From JAUIIK01 sp963745675 (GTDB lineage Bacteria > Chloroflexota > Chloroflexia > Thermomicrobiales > CFX8), in NCBI GenBank assembly GCA_963745675.1, contig CAVUYM010000018.1:701376-765375 (forward strand): DNA of 64,000 nt, in the 5' to 3' direction. The notes beneath the pieces are model-generated. The model was not told where the DNA came from. It was given only the letters and a program-made list of their open reading frames with translations, and searched no databases. Made by a program: the position numbers and the translations under genes. Of the stretch, positions 47,582 through 58,156 are shown piece by piece. Every line of letters starts with the position of its first letter. Positions within the stretch are counted from its first letter, which is position 1.

Positions 47582-50500
47582 CTAGTCGGCTGCGGCTCCA
47601 CGCTGGGATCCAACCGACGACGACCGGGCCGAAATCAGCGGCACATTGTGGCGCTGGAGCAGTCCGGTGAAGGAAGCAACATCGCCATCGACGATTGAAC
47701 TGAGACGTTGCCGACAGGTGACGGTGTCTTCAGCCAGATTGCCGTAGACCTCGTGGGCCTGCTGCGTCGGTGCGTGATCGGATTCATCGATCATGCCCGC
47801 CAACGCGCCGAGCTTCTCACGGACACCGCTTGCGCCCATCTTCGGGCTGCCGGTATCAACCAGCATGAGATCGTTTTCGAGGCCAGAGAGCTTGCTCTTC
47901 AGCCCTTCAGCAGCATTCTTGATCTCGTCATTGCCAGCCGCACGGCTGACCCACTGGTCAACTTGATCGCGAACACTCCGGAGACCATTGATCGTCTCGT
48001 TGACTTCGCTCAAACGATCCCTGATCTGCGACTTCAGCTCGAACTGCGCCTTTAGATCGTCGCTCTTCAACCGTAATTCGCGGATCGATCAGCAGTTCAA
48101 ACGACTGTGTTTGCTCGACGCCATTGGCGGTGAGCTTGACTTGATACTGACCCGGCGGGACCTTCGGCGTCGCGTTCATCATCATCATGTTGACCATGCG
48201 ATTCGACGACGTATCGCCGCTCACTTCCGTCGGCTGCTGCGTGCGCAGATCCCAGATCAGGCGATTCGCGCCAGCTCGCACCGGCAGCTTGTCGCCATTC
48301 TCGGCAGTCGATGAATACGTCCGCAGCTCATTGCCATCCGCATCCAGAAGGCTGATCTGAATTTCCTCATCGGTCTCTTCCGGCAACCACCAGTGGACTT
48401 GCACACCTTCCGGCGGGTTTTCGCCAGCGTTGACGAACTGTTCGACGTAGTTGCCGTACATATCGCGCGTGAGCTGGGTGGTGACGGTGACCGGGCCGAC
48501 CATCTTGTAGCCGTAGCGATTTGGATCTTCGGTGCGCATGAAGCCCTGATTGATCCGCCAGCGAATCGTATCTTTCGGCCGATAAAGGGTGAGCTGGTCC
48601 CCGCCGGCTGCTTCCATCTGACGCAACGGCGTGACATCGTCCAGCACCCAGAAGGAGCGCCCGTTGGTCGCGACAACCAGATCATCGCCCTTGACTACCA
48701 GATCGTAGATCGGGGTCACCGGCATGCTGCCCGGCAAGGCCCTGGGTCGCCGCTGGTTGCAGTGACTCCCAGTTGGCTCCGTCATCGTGCGAGACATAGA
48801 TGCCGGTCTCGGTGCCGCAATAGAGCAAGCCAGCCTTGACCGGATCTTCGCGGATTGTGCGGGTGATGTCGTCGGAACGGATGCCGTTATTGATCTCGGT
48901 CCAGCTCTGCCCGTAATCTTCGGTCTTCAATAGATAGGGGCGATTGTCGTCAAGCTGGTAGCGGTTGGCGGCGACGTAGGCTTTGCCTTCGGTGATGTGG
49001 CGACAGCTCGATGATCGAGATGCGCGACCACTCTGGCAACATGTCGGCCGGAGGCGTGATGTTCTCCCAGTTCTGGCCGCCATCCTTCGAAACATGGATC
49101 AGCCCATCGTCGGAACCGGCCCAGAGCACACCCGCCTGATGCGGCGATTCCTGGAAGGCGAAGATCGTGCAGTAGATCTCAGCGCCGCTGTTGTCGCTGG
49201 TGATCGGACCACCCGACGACTGCTGCTTGTCGGGGTCGTTGCGCGTCAGGTCCGGGCTGATGTCGGTCCAGCTTGCGCCCTCGTCGGTCGAGACATGCAC
49301 GACATTCGAGCAGGCATAGAGCTTGTCGGGATCGTGGGGCGAGAGCTCGAGCGGGAAAGTCCATTGGAAGCGGTACTTGTGCTTCTCGGTGCCCGCGCCG
49401 AAGCCATGCACTTCCGGCCATACGGTGACGTTGCGCGATTGCCGCGTCTGGGGGTTCCAGGCGCGCAGACGACCGTGACCAAGACCGGTGCCGATACCGC
49501 CACCGAAGACGGTGTGCGGCTCGGTCGGCTTGATCGCGATGTAACCGGATTCGCCACCGCCGGGCTCGACGTAGTCTTTCCAGGAAATCGCGCCCTCGAA
49601 GCTGACGCTCGGAAGACGCATCGCCCAGTTGTCTTGCTGCGAACCGTAGACGTTGTAGGGGTCCTGGGTATCGGTCGTGACGTGATAGAACTGCGCCGTT
49701 GGCTGGTTGAGGATCGTCGACCAGGTCTTGCCACCGTTGTAGCTGACACAGGCCCCGCCATCGTTGCCCTCGATGATCCGGTTGGAATCATTCGGATCAA
49801 TCCAGAGGCCATGGTTGTCACCATGCGGTGTCGGGATCGCCTCGTAGGTCGCGCCGCCGTCGCTCGACTTCCAACATGCGAGACAGAGCACCCAGACGGT
49901 GTCGGCGTCGCTTGGATCGGCAAAGACGTGCATGTAGTACCAGGCGCGCCGACGCAGCTCAGGGTTGTCGCTGACCCGCTTCCAGGTCGCGCCGCCATCG
50001 TCTGAGCGGCACATCGCGCCATCTTCTGCTTCAACGAGCGCCCAGATGCGGTCGGTGTTGGCTGGCGAGATTGCGACGCCGATCTTGCCGATCGTGCCGT
50101 CGAAGCCCAGGCGATCGGTGATATCTTCCCAGGTGTCGCCACCGTCCGATCGACTTCCAGAGGCCGCTATCCTCACCGCCGCTGCTGGCGGCCCATGGAT
50201 AGCGCTGCGCCTGCCAAACGGCTGCGTAGACGATATTCGGGCTGTTGGGATCCTGCGAGAGGTCTACCGCGCCAGCGCGTGGGCTCTTGTAAAGCGTCTT
50301 CGTCCATGTTGCGCCGCCATCGGTCGTCTTGTAGACGCCGCGCTCTTCGTTCTCGCCCCAGGCGTGTCCCAGCGCCGCGACGAGCACCGTGTTTGGATCG
50401 TCAGGATGGACGACAATCTGGCCAATATGGCGCGTCGCGGCGAGCCCGAGATGCTGCCAGGTCTTGCCGCCATCGAGCGACTTGTAGACGCCGTCGCCAT

Positions 50501-50789
50501 GCGAGACGTTGGAGCGAATGGTCGACTCGCCAGTGCCGACGTAGAGGATATTGGGGTTGCTCGGAGCCATCGCGATCGCGCCGATCGCCGACGTGTTGAA
50601 GTAGCCATCGGTGATGTTGAACCAGTGATCGCCACCGTCGTCGGTCTTGAAGACACCGCCGCCGCAGGAGCCCATATAGAAGACGGCCTGGTTGTCCGGA
50701 TCGCCGACGACGCAGGTGACGCGCCCACCACGATGCGGCCCTATGTTGCGCCACTTGAGCGATTCGTACCTTTGTTGTTCTGCCACCAT
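47582..50789 (-). CDS. Sortilin/VPS10-like beta-propeller glycosyl-hydrolase-type protein (four frameshifts)
   Basis: A roughly 1065-residue protein from ATG 50789 ('gggagga' upstream) to 47582. The first 700 residues are BNR/VPS10-type propeller repeats with Asp-box-like ends: 'GVFKTDDGGDHW', 'GVYKSLDGGKTW', 'GVYKTTDGGATW', 'CRSDDGGATW', 'CVSYNGGKTW'. A later region ('SFWVLDDVTPLRQ', 'YQVKLTANGVEQTQSFELLI') and a helical tail ('LKAQFELKSQIRDRLSEVNE') match the large secreted or cytoplasmic 'WD40/YVTN sialidase-like' proteins common in Bacteroidetes and Chloroflexi. Breaks lie near 50150, 49005, 48735 and 48075. No signal peptide is seen. Catalytic activity is unproven. Confidence 0.82.
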
Positions 50790-50974
50790 AAACTTGATCC
50801 TCCCTTTTCAGTGTTGTCACGGGCGTCACACTGAAAGATTATGTCGTTTTCGCGCGCCCGTTTCCCCGCCATTGTCGAACGATTCGCACTCGGGTGTCAA
50901 CCAATTCTGCAGTACTCCCGCGGCGTATCATTGATCCAAGGAGTGCCCGTCCTCAATCGAACCGGAGAAACTTC

Positions 50975-51520
50975 ATGGCCTCAATCAAACAGCCGGCAAC
51001 AGTTCAGGATCTCTTGAACCTTGTTGAGACGGATTACAGATACGATCTTATTCGGGGAGAACTGGTCGAAATGGCGCCAGCAGGTGGAGCACACGGAGAA
51101 ATTGCCGCCGGAATCATTGGTAGATTGTGGGTCCACACAACGGCCAACGACCTTGGCAGGGTATACACATCAGAGACGGGCTTCGTGTTTTCCCACCATC
51201 CAGACACTGTTCTTGCGCCCGACGCTGCCTTCATTCGAAGTGATCGTGTTCCAGACCGCAAATCAGGCTTCTATGAGATTGCACCGGATCTCGTTGTGGA
51301 AGTGCTGTCGCCGGGAGACAGCGCACGCTACGTCGCGGACAAAGTGATGGAGTATCTCGACGCAGGCGTCAGGGTCATATGGATCGTGGACCCTCCGAGA
51401 CGCGCCGTCACGGTCTACCGCCAAGATCGAAGCGCTCGGATTCTGACATCCGCGGACGAACTCGACGGCGGAGATGTCCTTCCAGGACTCTCTATATCAG
51501 TTGCCGCGATATTCGAATAA
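50975..51520 (+). CDS. Uma2 family endonuclease-like protein (DUF820)
   Basis: 181 residues; ATG 50975 behind 'ggaga'. PD-(D/E)XK fold: 'YDLIRGELVEMAPAGG', 'DTVLAPDAAFI' and 'PDLVVEVLSPGDSARYVADK', followed by 'YLDAGVRVIWIVDP'. Uma2 proteins are abundant in Chloroflexi and Cyanobacteria, often as recent duplicates or linked to mobile DNA; their nuclease role is inferred from the fold. It stands between the propeller gene (divergent) and arsR. Confidence 0.9.
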   Translation: MASIKQPATVQDLLNLVETDYRYDLIRGELVEMAPAGGAHGEIAAGIIGRLWVHTTANDLGRVYTSETGFVFSHHPDTVLAPDAAFIRSDRVPDRKSGFYEIAPDLVVEVLSPGDSARYVADKVMEYLDAGVRVIWIVDPPRRAVTVYRQDRSARILTSADELDGGDVLPGLSISVAAIFE

Positions 51521-51602
51521 TATCCACGATTTCCATTTGCTCAATGCGATGGGATAGTGATCGACTTCCGCAGGCACCCATTTAAATAACATGGTCTTTA
51601 TA

Positions 51603-51616
51603 TAACAACTGTGTTA
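51603..51616. promoter_or_regulatory. Operator-like dyad before the ArsR gene
   Basis: taaca-actg-tgtta is a perfect five-base dyad with a four-base spacer in an AT-rich stretch, 11 bases upstream of the ArsR ATG. The position fits autorepression. Confidence 0.45.
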
Positions 51617-51626
51617 CTCTACCCCC

Positions 51627-51932
51627 ATGAGTGAGCTTTTTGCCGTACTCGCGGATGACACCCGGCGAGAAATACTCGAACTGCTGGCCGTAGATGATCG
51701 CTCGGTCAACGAGCTGGTTGAGGCATTCGATGTCAGTCAACCTGCCATTTCGCGGCATCTGCGCGTGCTGCGCAATGCGAGCCTGGTGCGCGTCCGGCAG
51801 GACGGTCAGCGTCGGATCTACAGCGTCGACGGGCACCGGCTGGCCGAAATTGACGCATGGCTCGCTCCCTACCGGCGCTTCTGGGCCGATCAACTGGACG
51901 CGCTGGAAGAGTTCCTGGAAGGAGATGAGTGA
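51627..51932 (+). CDS. ArsR-family transcriptional regulator
   Basis: A 101-residue winged-helix repressor. 'LADDTRREILELLA' opens the fold and 'NELVEAFDVSQPAISRHLRVLRNASLV' is the DNA-recognition helix-turn-helix. No metal-binding Cys is present. It belongs to the class paired with SRPBCC/AHSA1 proteins: the next gene begins three bases after its stop. Confidence 0.94.
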   Translation: MSELFAVLADDTRREILELLAVDDRSVNELVEAFDVSQPAISRHLRVLRNASLVRVRQDGQRRIYSVDGHRLAEIDAWLAPYRRFWADQLDALEEFLEGDE

Positions 51933-51935
51933 TTC

Positions 51936-52496
51936 ATGGTCGAGCAACTTTCACACGATGGTGTCCTAAATCAAACAGAGGATGGATATGAGTTGCGCTT
52001 CGAACGCCAACTGCGGCATTCAGTCGATAAGGTCTGGACCGCGCTGACCGAGCCCAACCAGATTCGGTGCTGGCTCGCTACGGCGGAGATACTGGAGTTG
52101 CAGGCTGGAGGCGCGATCGAGCTGCGCTGGCAGAACACGGACCTGGAAGGCAACCATGCCGTCGCGCGGGGACATGTCACGCAAATTAATCCGCCCACTA
52201 CGCTGGAATATGACACTGACATTCACGGATTGATCCGCTGGGAGTTGGAGCCACGCGATCAAGGCTGTCTGCTACGCCTGACGGTCACTCACGATCTACA
52301 GGCGGCTTTTGTCGTCCTGGTTCTGGCGGGCTGGCATGTGCACATCGACTTCCTTGAAGACGCACTGGAAGGTGTGATGGTCGACTGGCCGAATTGGCCA
52401 TTCGACCGGTGGGAAATCCACCACACGCGTTATGCAGAGCGTGAAGATATCGCGGAACTGTCCAACGCGATTGACAATCGGCGAACAAGCGGTTAG
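51936..52496 (+). CDS. SRPBCC (AHSA1-like) domain protein
   Basis: 186 residues of START/Bet v1-like fold. 'FERQLRHSVDKVWTALTEPN' and 'RCWLATAEILELQAGGAIEL' are the typical opening, and 'TLEYDTDIHGLIRWELEP' the middle strands. These proteins bind hydrophobic ligands; in ArsR-linked pairs the ligand is usually unknown. It is cotranscribed with the ArsR gene. Confidence 0.9.
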   Translation: MVEQLSHDGVLNQTEDGYELRFERQLRHSVDKVWTALTEPNQIRCWLATAEILELQAGGAIELRWQNTDLEGNHAVARGHVTQINPPTTLEYDTDIHGLIRWELEPRDQGCLLRLTVTHDLQAAFVVLVLAGWHVHIDFLEDALEGVMVDWPNWPFDRWEIHHTRYAEREDIAELSNAIDNRRTSG

Positions 52497-52548
52497 CGTT
52501 CTGCAACTTCACAATATCTCTGCCCGCTCCGCGAGAGGACGAACTGCG

Positions 52549-53784
52549 ATGGATCTCCGCTACACCCCAGAAGACGAAGCATTCCGGCAACAAGTCCGGG
52601 ACTGGCTGGTAGACAACGTGCCGAAGCAGAAGATTCGGACGATGGAGGAACGCCAGGAGTGGCATCGCAAGCTGTACGATGCCGGCTACGTCGGGATGGG
52701 CTGGCCAAAAGAGTATGGCGGGCGCGAGGCGCGACCGATGGAACAAGCCATCGTGGCCGAGGAACTGGCCCGGATCAACGCTCCAGCCGGCGTCAATGGA
52801 CTCGGCATCGGCATCGTGGGTCCCACTCTCATCCACCACGGGACCAACGACCAGAAGACGCGCTTTCTCAAGAACATCCTGAGCGGCGAAGAACTCTGGT
52901 GCCAGCTCTATTCCGAGCCGAACTCGGGTTCCGATCTTGCGAGCCTGCAATGCCGCGCACAGATCGACGGCGATACCTTCATCGTTAACGGTCAAAAGAT
53001 CTGGACCAGCGGAGGCCATCATTCCGACTGGGGCTTGATGTTGTCGCGCACCGATCCGAGGGCGCAAAAGCATGACGGCATCTCCTGCATGCTCGTCGAT
53101 CTGCGCAGCGAAGGTGTCGAGGCGCGGCCGCTCAAGCAGATCAACGGCGACACCGGCTTCAGCGAAATCTTCTTCAATGATGTCGTCGTCCCGGCCGACA
53201 ACCTCATCGGCGAGCTCAATACCGGCTGGCGCATCGCCCAGACGACGCTCTCGTATGAACGCGGCGGCAGTCTGATGGCGGCCGTTAGTCAGAACCAACG
53301 CGTCTTTTCGCGCCTGATCGAGGTCGCAAACGAGCTGGAGAAGGACGGCAAGCGCGCCATCGACGACCCCAACATCCGCCGTCGCATTGGCGAGATTTAT
53401 CGCGAGATCGAAGTCCTCCGTTATGCGGCGCTACGAATCTTGAGCCGGCTGGAGAAGGGGTTGCGACCGGGCCCCGAGTCGTCGGTCGCCAAGCTGCATC
53501 GCTCCGAACTCAACAAGCGGGTCCAAAATCTGATCAATGAGATCCTCGGTCCCTACGGCATGATCGCGTCGAATGCTCCCGATGAGCTCGCCCTTGAGGA
53601 CGATGTCTATTACGGAGAAGCAGGCTCCTGGGCGCACTCTTTGGCTGGTTCGTACGGTGGCACGATCGCAGCCGGGACCTCTGAGGTCCAAAAGAATATT
53701 CTGGGAGAACGTGTACTCGGCATGCCGAAGGAGATTCGCGCCGACCGAATCGCGTTGGCTGAAGCAACCAGGCAATCGTCATAG
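52549..53784 (+). CDS. Acyl-CoA dehydrogenase
   Basis: A 411-residue FAD enzyme that oxidises acyl-CoA to 2-enoyl-CoA and passes electrons to ETF. ATG 52549 begins 'MDLRYTPEDEAFRQQVRDWL', a standard start; the longer upstream frame overlaps the SRPBCC gene. 'WCQLYSEPNSGSDLASLQC' is the FAD/substrate signature and 'GTSEVQKNILGERVLGMPKE' the C-terminal FAD motif. The etfB-etfA-oxidoreductase operon 3-7 kb away would accept its electrons. Confidence 0.95.
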   Translation: MDLRYTPEDEAFRQQVRDWLVDNVPKQKIRTMEERQEWHRKLYDAGYVGMGWPKEYGGREARPMEQAIVAEELARINAPAGVNGLGIGIVGPTLIHHGTNDQKTRFLKNILSGEELWCQLYSEPNSGSDLASLQCRAQIDGDTFIVNGQKIWTSGGHHSDWGLMLSRTDPRAQKHDGISCMLVDLRSEGVEARPLKQINGDTGFSEIFFNDVVVPADNLIGELNTGWRIAQTTLSYERGGSLMAAVSQNQRVFSRLIEVANELEKDGKRAIDDPNIRRRIGEIYREIEVLRYAALRILSRLEKGLRPGPESSVAKLHRSELNKRVQNLINEILGPYGMIASNAPDELALEDDVYYGEAGSWAHSLAGSYGGTIAAGTSEVQKNILGERVLGMPKEIRADRIALAEATRQSS

Positions 53785-53811
53785 CGATTCACAGGGAGAT
53801 TTGCTGGATGG

Positions 53812-54378
53812 ATGTTTGGGCTGAACTCGCTAACCCAACGGATTCGCGCGATGCACAGCCTGTGGCTCATTGGTGTCCGCGACTTGACCCTCGATCAGGT
53901 CAATCACTTCGAACGGCCCGGCGTCTTGCCGATAGCGTTCTCGCTACTCCACTTCGTGCGTAGCGAAGATAACGCCACCAGCAACTACATCCTCAAGAGC
54001 CCGACGCTCTGGGACGATGAAGGCTGGGCGGCGAAGATTGGCCCAACGGTCGAAGACGTCGGCAGGGGTACTCCGATGGCGATCGCGGAACAACTCCGAT
54101 TCAGTGATGTAGACGCCTGGCGCGAGTATCAGTCAGCCGTCTTCAACCGTACGGAAGCCGCACTATCCGAATTGCCGTCGAGTCGCTATGACGAACTTCC
54201 CTTTGGGCCGCAACTACCGGACCGAATGGACGGCGCGTTCATTTCTTACGTAGTTGCGCCTGGCCAGCCACCGACGCTTCTTGACGCCATCGAATGCTTC
54301 ATTTACCAGCACGGCATCCGCCACCTGGGTGAACTCGAGCACGCCCGCGCCCTGGTCGGGCTCCGCGGGACGAGCTGA
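53812..54378 (+). CDS. DinB family protein
   Basis: A 188-residue four-helix protein. Two close ATGs exist; 53812 opens the long frame. 'LTLDQVNHFERPGVLPIAFSLLHFVRSEDNA' includes an His in the first metal-binding position, and 'FIYQHGIRHLGELEHARALV' supplies the later His residues. DinB-like proteins bind metal and include thiol-dependent transferases; the substrate here is unknown. It begins 27 bases after the acyl-CoA dehydrogenase stop and is probably cotranscribed. Confidence 0.82.
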   Translation: MFGLNSLTQRIRAMHSLWLIGVRDLTLDQVNHFERPGVLPIAFSLLHFVRSEDNATSNYILKSPTLWDDEGWAAKIGPTVEDVGRGTPMAIAEQLRFSDVDAWREYQSAVFNRTEAALSELPSSRYDELPFGPQLPDRMDGAFISYVVAPGQPPTLLDAIECFIYQHGIRHLGELEHARALVGLRGTS

Positions 54379-54417
54379 CTCCCGGCGAATCAGCCATCGA
54401 AATTGTTCTGCCTCTGC

Positions 54418-55897
54418 CTATTGTTCGCGCTCTGCCGCCAGTTGAGCACGGCGAATCTTGCCGGCTTCGTTACGTGGGAAATCACTCAGGAATTCGTACG
54501 TCTTCGGCGCCTTGTAGTTGACCAATCGCTCGCGCACGTGTGCATTCAGTTCGTGCTGATCCGGCGGGTCGTGGGCATCACGCGGCTGAATGATCGCATG
54601 CACGCGGCGGCCCCATTCATCGTCAGGAATCCCCACAACCACGACGTCAGCGACGGCTGGATGTTCACCCAGGGCCGCTTCCACTTCCGCAGGATAGACG
54701 TTCGCCCCACCGGTCACGATCATGTCGGTTCGACGGTCCGCGATATAGAGGTAGCCGTCCTCGTCCACTGAGCCGAGATCGCCAATAGAGTAGAAGCCAT
54801 CGGGCGTCGACCTTAGCGGAGGAGCGCCAACATAATCGAACGTCGGCCCCGTTTCCGTCCACATGTAGATTTCGCCCACTTCGCCGGCGGCAACTCACAC
54901 TGCTCCTCATCAAGAATGCGGAGCTTCGTGTTTGCAGATGGACGTCCAACGCTGCCCTCATGTTCCAGCCACTCATCGCCCCGGATGATCGTCGCACCGA
55001 CGCCCTCTGACGACCCGTAGACCTCCCAAACTTTCTCAGCGCCGATGTGATCGATCCACCAGCGTTTGAGCCATGCCGGGCAGACGGCAGCTGAACTGTG
55101 AAAGGCTTCAATGCTGGAGAGATCGTGCTTCTCGATGCCGGGCATACGCGCGATACGCTGCATGATGATCGGCGGCAGATAGGCGTAGCTGACGCGATGT
55201 CGCTCAATCAGCTCAACTGCCTGCTCCGGCGTGAAACGCTGCATGATGACGAGCGTGTGGTCTTTCATCAGACCGCTATTCCCGATGAGCGCCGGAGAGT
55301 TGTGATAGAGCGGCGCAGCCATCAACTGGACCTGGCGCTCTTCCATTCCCAGTGTGCGCCGCCACACCGAAGGATCCCACGTGTGGTCCTTGATAATCTT
55401 CGAGCGACCAGTCGACCCCCCAGATGCAATAGCTTTACCCGGATGCGGGTAGATATTAGGCAGTCGTCTCGTCCGAATAATCATTTGCCCGTCCGAGATC
55501 GTCCGGTCTGAGCAGCGGATAAGCGACATCATCCCAATCTGCGTAAACAACGGCTGGTTTTGCCAGATCGAGGATCTCATCACGCTCACGCACCGGCAGT
55601 TCAGCCCGCAACGGCATGCGCAAGCGCGCCGAGCTTCCAGGCGGCATAGGTCACGAAATAGTGCCAGTGCGAATTCCGGGTTGCGGCCACGACCAAAGAT
55701 TTGTCGTCAACGCCAAACTCGGACTGGAACATCCTGGCGATCCGAGTAGACGCTTTGTCGAACTCTTCCCAGCTCACCTCGACTTCGTCGCCCTGCTCGG
55801 GCACATAGATCAACGCGATGTCGGCGGGGTGCTCATCTACCAGTTCGTAGAACCGGCTAAGAACCGAACTTCTATTGTCACTCACCGTGGGCACCAT
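54418..55897 (-). CDS. AMP-dependent acyl-CoA ligase (three frameshifts)
   Basis: About 490 residues assembled over breaks near 55617, 55480 and 54890. ATG 55897 begins 'MVPTVSDNRSSVLSRFYEL'. The P-loop-like AMP-binding motif is 'IASGGSTGRSKIIKD', then 'MAAPLYHNSPALIG', 'VWEVYGSSEGVGAT', 'YLYIADRRTDMIVTGGANVYP' read as 'YIADRRTDMIVTGG' plus 'NVYPAEVEAAL', and the C-terminal catalytic Lys in 'NEAGKIRRAQL'. It activates a carboxylic acid as CoA ester and could feed the neighbouring acyl-CoA dehydrogenase. The last break looks like a lost base, the other two like extra bases. Confidence 0.85.
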
Positions 55898-56065
55898 CCG
55901 TCGGGTTCAATCTGGAAAACTTCGGACGTATGTCAATTGGTCGAAATGCTGTGACGAAGTGTGGCGCCTTAACTGCGTGCTGGCCGGCATATCGCTGTTT
56001 GCGCGTTGCGACAGGGCCCGCTACAGGTTCGCTAGTTGATGCTCTCGAAGCACTCCGACTGTTCG

Positions 56066-58156
56066 TCAATTCTCCACCACCTCGGTCTTCATCGAGCCAG
56101 CGACTATCTCGGCCAGATCGAGCACCTTGAAGGTGTCATCCGCACCGACACCGCGGATACCGTCTTCAAACATCGTCATGCAGAATGGGCAGGCGGCGCA
56201 GAGCAACTCGGCGCCGGTGTCAATCGCCTCCTGGACGCGCACCCGATTGATCCGCTCGCCGCGATTCTCTTCCATGAACATACGGCCGCCGCCACCTCCG
56301 CAGCAGAAGGACCTGTTGCGGTTACGCCCCATCTCAACGAGTTCTGCTCCCGGCATAGCCGAGACTGCGTCCCTGGGGGCGTCGTAGACGCCGTTGTAGC
56401 GTCCGAGGTAGCAGGGGTCATGGTAGGTGACTTTGCCGCGCGCCATGGCCGACTCCGGATCGAGCGCGACGCGGCCAGAGGCGATCAGGTCATTGATGAG
56501 CTGGCTGTGATGGATCACCTCGAACTCCCCGCCGATCTGTGGGAACTCGTTGGCGATTGCGTTGAAACAGTGCGGGCAGGCAGTGACGATCTTCTTGAAC
56601 GAGTATGCGTTGAGCGTCTCGACCGTCTGCTCGGCCATCATCTGCGCCAGGTATTCGTTGCCGATGCGTTTCGCGGGATCGCCGGTGCAGGTCTCTTCTT
56701 TGCCAAGAATGGCGAAGTTGACCCCGGCCGCCTGGAGAATCCTGCAAAACGCCAGCGTCGTGCGCTGATTGCGTTCGTCAAAGGAACCGAGACAGCCGAC
56801 AAAGAAGAGATACTCGACCTCGTCGGTCTCTTCGAGTTCGCCAATGACTCGGAGCGGTTGATCGAGCCGCTTGGTCCAGTCATCTCGCTGGCTCTGCGGC
56901 AGTGGATACGGGCTTCCGAAACGTTCCAGATTGTTGAAGGTCGACGTGATCTCCGTCGGAAATTCGCCACGTTCGAGCACGAGATGCTGTCGCATCCCGA
57001 CGATGATCGGCACATGGTCGATATAGACCGGGCAATGCTCGATACACGCGCCACAGGTCGTGCAATCCCAGATCTCATCGAGCGTGACGACCTCGCCGAT
57101 CAGTTCGCGATCCGCGCCTTTGCCCCAGCGATGGCGCGCCGTCTTGACCTCGCCGCCAAGCTCGCCCGACCAGATGCCTCCCTGGTCCGCCTGATAGCTC
57201 GCAAGCTCCAGAATCAGATCACGGGGTTTGAGCGCCTTGCCAGTATTGAAGGTTGGACAGTACTCCAGACAACGCCCGCAGTGCATGCAGGCGTCGACAT
57301 TCATCAGGTGAGCCCAGGTAAAGTCGTCCAGCTTGCCGTAGCCAAGCACCTCTGCTTCCTCGATATTCGGGATGCGTGCCAGCTCGCCCTTCGCATTGAA
57401 GCGGCGAAAGAAGACGTTGGCCAGACTCGTGAAGGGATGGATCATCTTGCTGTAGGCCCAGTAGGCCAGCAACACATAGGTCGTCGCGAAATGACTGATC
57501 CAGTTCATCGTGTGCAGCGTCTCGAGGGTGCCGGTCGACAGCGAACTGAGTGGCAGCGCCATCGGGTAGCTGACCCACGACCACGGCCCCCAGGGATCGC
57601 CCTCAACAGCCAACCGCAACGCTTGCACGGTGAAGCCCTGAACGGCCAGCAGAAGCAGGAAGACGAGCACGAGTTGATCGTCAGGGCCGGTTTCCTGATA
57701 GCGCGGTTTCATGATGTAGCGCCGAGCGAAGGCCATCATGACCCCGGCGATCAACATCGCGCCGCCAAGGTTCACAACCAGTTTGTAGGCTAGATAGAAG
57801 TTTCCCTGGTAGAAACTCCAACCGAATATCGGAACGGTGACATCTTCCTCGATCAGGACGATGATCGTTCCAATCAACAGAATGATGAATCCGCCAAAGA
57901 TATTGGCGTGCATGACCCCGGCGTAAATCTTGTTTTTGCGGACGATGCGCCCATGAAGGACGCTCTTGAGCAGCGTGTCGCGAACGCGCTCCGCCCAGGA
58001 ACCAAGTCGTGTTTCGTCGGGCTGGCCACGCAGCCACATCCGAGCGCGTCGGGCAATGCCGAATGCAAGAAACGCGACGGGAATCGCGAGCAAGAAATAG
58101 AGCACCAAAACTTGAGCAGAGCCGGCATTCCAGAGTATTTCGCGGGTTTCAGTCAT
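56066..58156 (-). CDS. Membrane (Fe-S) oxidoreductase with CCG domains, probable ETF:menaquinone oxidoreductase
   Basis: 696 residues. Five or six N-terminal membrane helices (to about 240) resemble the b-haem NarI-like unit, with candidate ligands H69, H83, H215 and H222. Two [4Fe-4S] motifs follow: C290/293/296/300 ('CMHCGRCLEYCP') and C365/368/371/375 ('CTTCGACIEHCP'). Two CCG domains carry C455, C490, 'ACPHCFN' and then C582, 'CCGGGGGRMF' and 'CAACPFC'. This DUF224-type plan, next to etfB and etfA, matches the ETF:(mena)quinone oxidoreductase known from syntrophs and Geobacter. Start ATG overlaps the upstream stop by four bases. Confidence 0.88.
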   Translation of the reverse strand: MTETREILWNAGSAQVLVLYFLLAIPVAFLAFGIARRARMWLRGQPDETRLGSWAERVRDTLLKSVLHGRIVRKNKIYAGVMHANIFGGFIILLIGTIIVLIEEDVTVPIFGWSFYQGNFYLAYKLVVNLGGAMLIAGVMMAFARRYIMKPRYQETGPDDQLVLVFLLLLAVQGFTVQALRLAVEGDPWGPWSWVSYPMALPLSSLSTGTLETLHTMNWISHFATTYVLLAYWAYSKMIHPFTSLANVFFRRFNAKGELARIPNIEEAEVLGYGKLDDFTWAHLMNVDACMHCGRCLEYCPTFNTGKALKPRDLILELASYQADQGGIWSGELGGEVKTARHRWGKGADRELIGEVVTLDEIWDCTTCGACIEHCPVYIDHVPIIVGMRQHLVLERGEFPTEITSTFNNLERFGSPYPLPQSQRDDWTKRLDQPLRVIGELEETDEVEYLFFVGCLGSFDERNQRTTLAFCRILQAAGVNFAILGKEETCTGDPAKRIGNEYLAQMMAEQTVETLNAYSFKKIVTACPHCFNAIANEFPQIGGEFEVIHHSQLINDLIASGRVALDPESAMARGKVTYHDPCYLGRYNGVYDAPRDAVSAMPGAELVEMGRNRNRSFCCGGGGGRMFMEENRGERINRVRVQEAIDTGAELLCAACPFCMTMFEDGIRGVGADDTFKVLDLAEIVAGSMKTEVVEN

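Noticed and set aside
48983..50834. Long plus-strand open frames (340 and 289 codons) opposite the propeller gene
   Set aside because: Antisense shadows of a gene with many DDGG-type propeller repeats.
52285..53298. A 337-codon minus-strand frame opposite the acyl-CoA dehydrogenase
   Set aside because: The plus-strand gene has full family motifs; the antisense product has none.
56036..57793. A 585-codon open frame on the plus strand
   Set aside because: It is antisense to the Fe-S oxidoreductase gene, whose cysteine motifs and membrane helices are clear; the plus-strand product has no known pattern and reflects codon bias.
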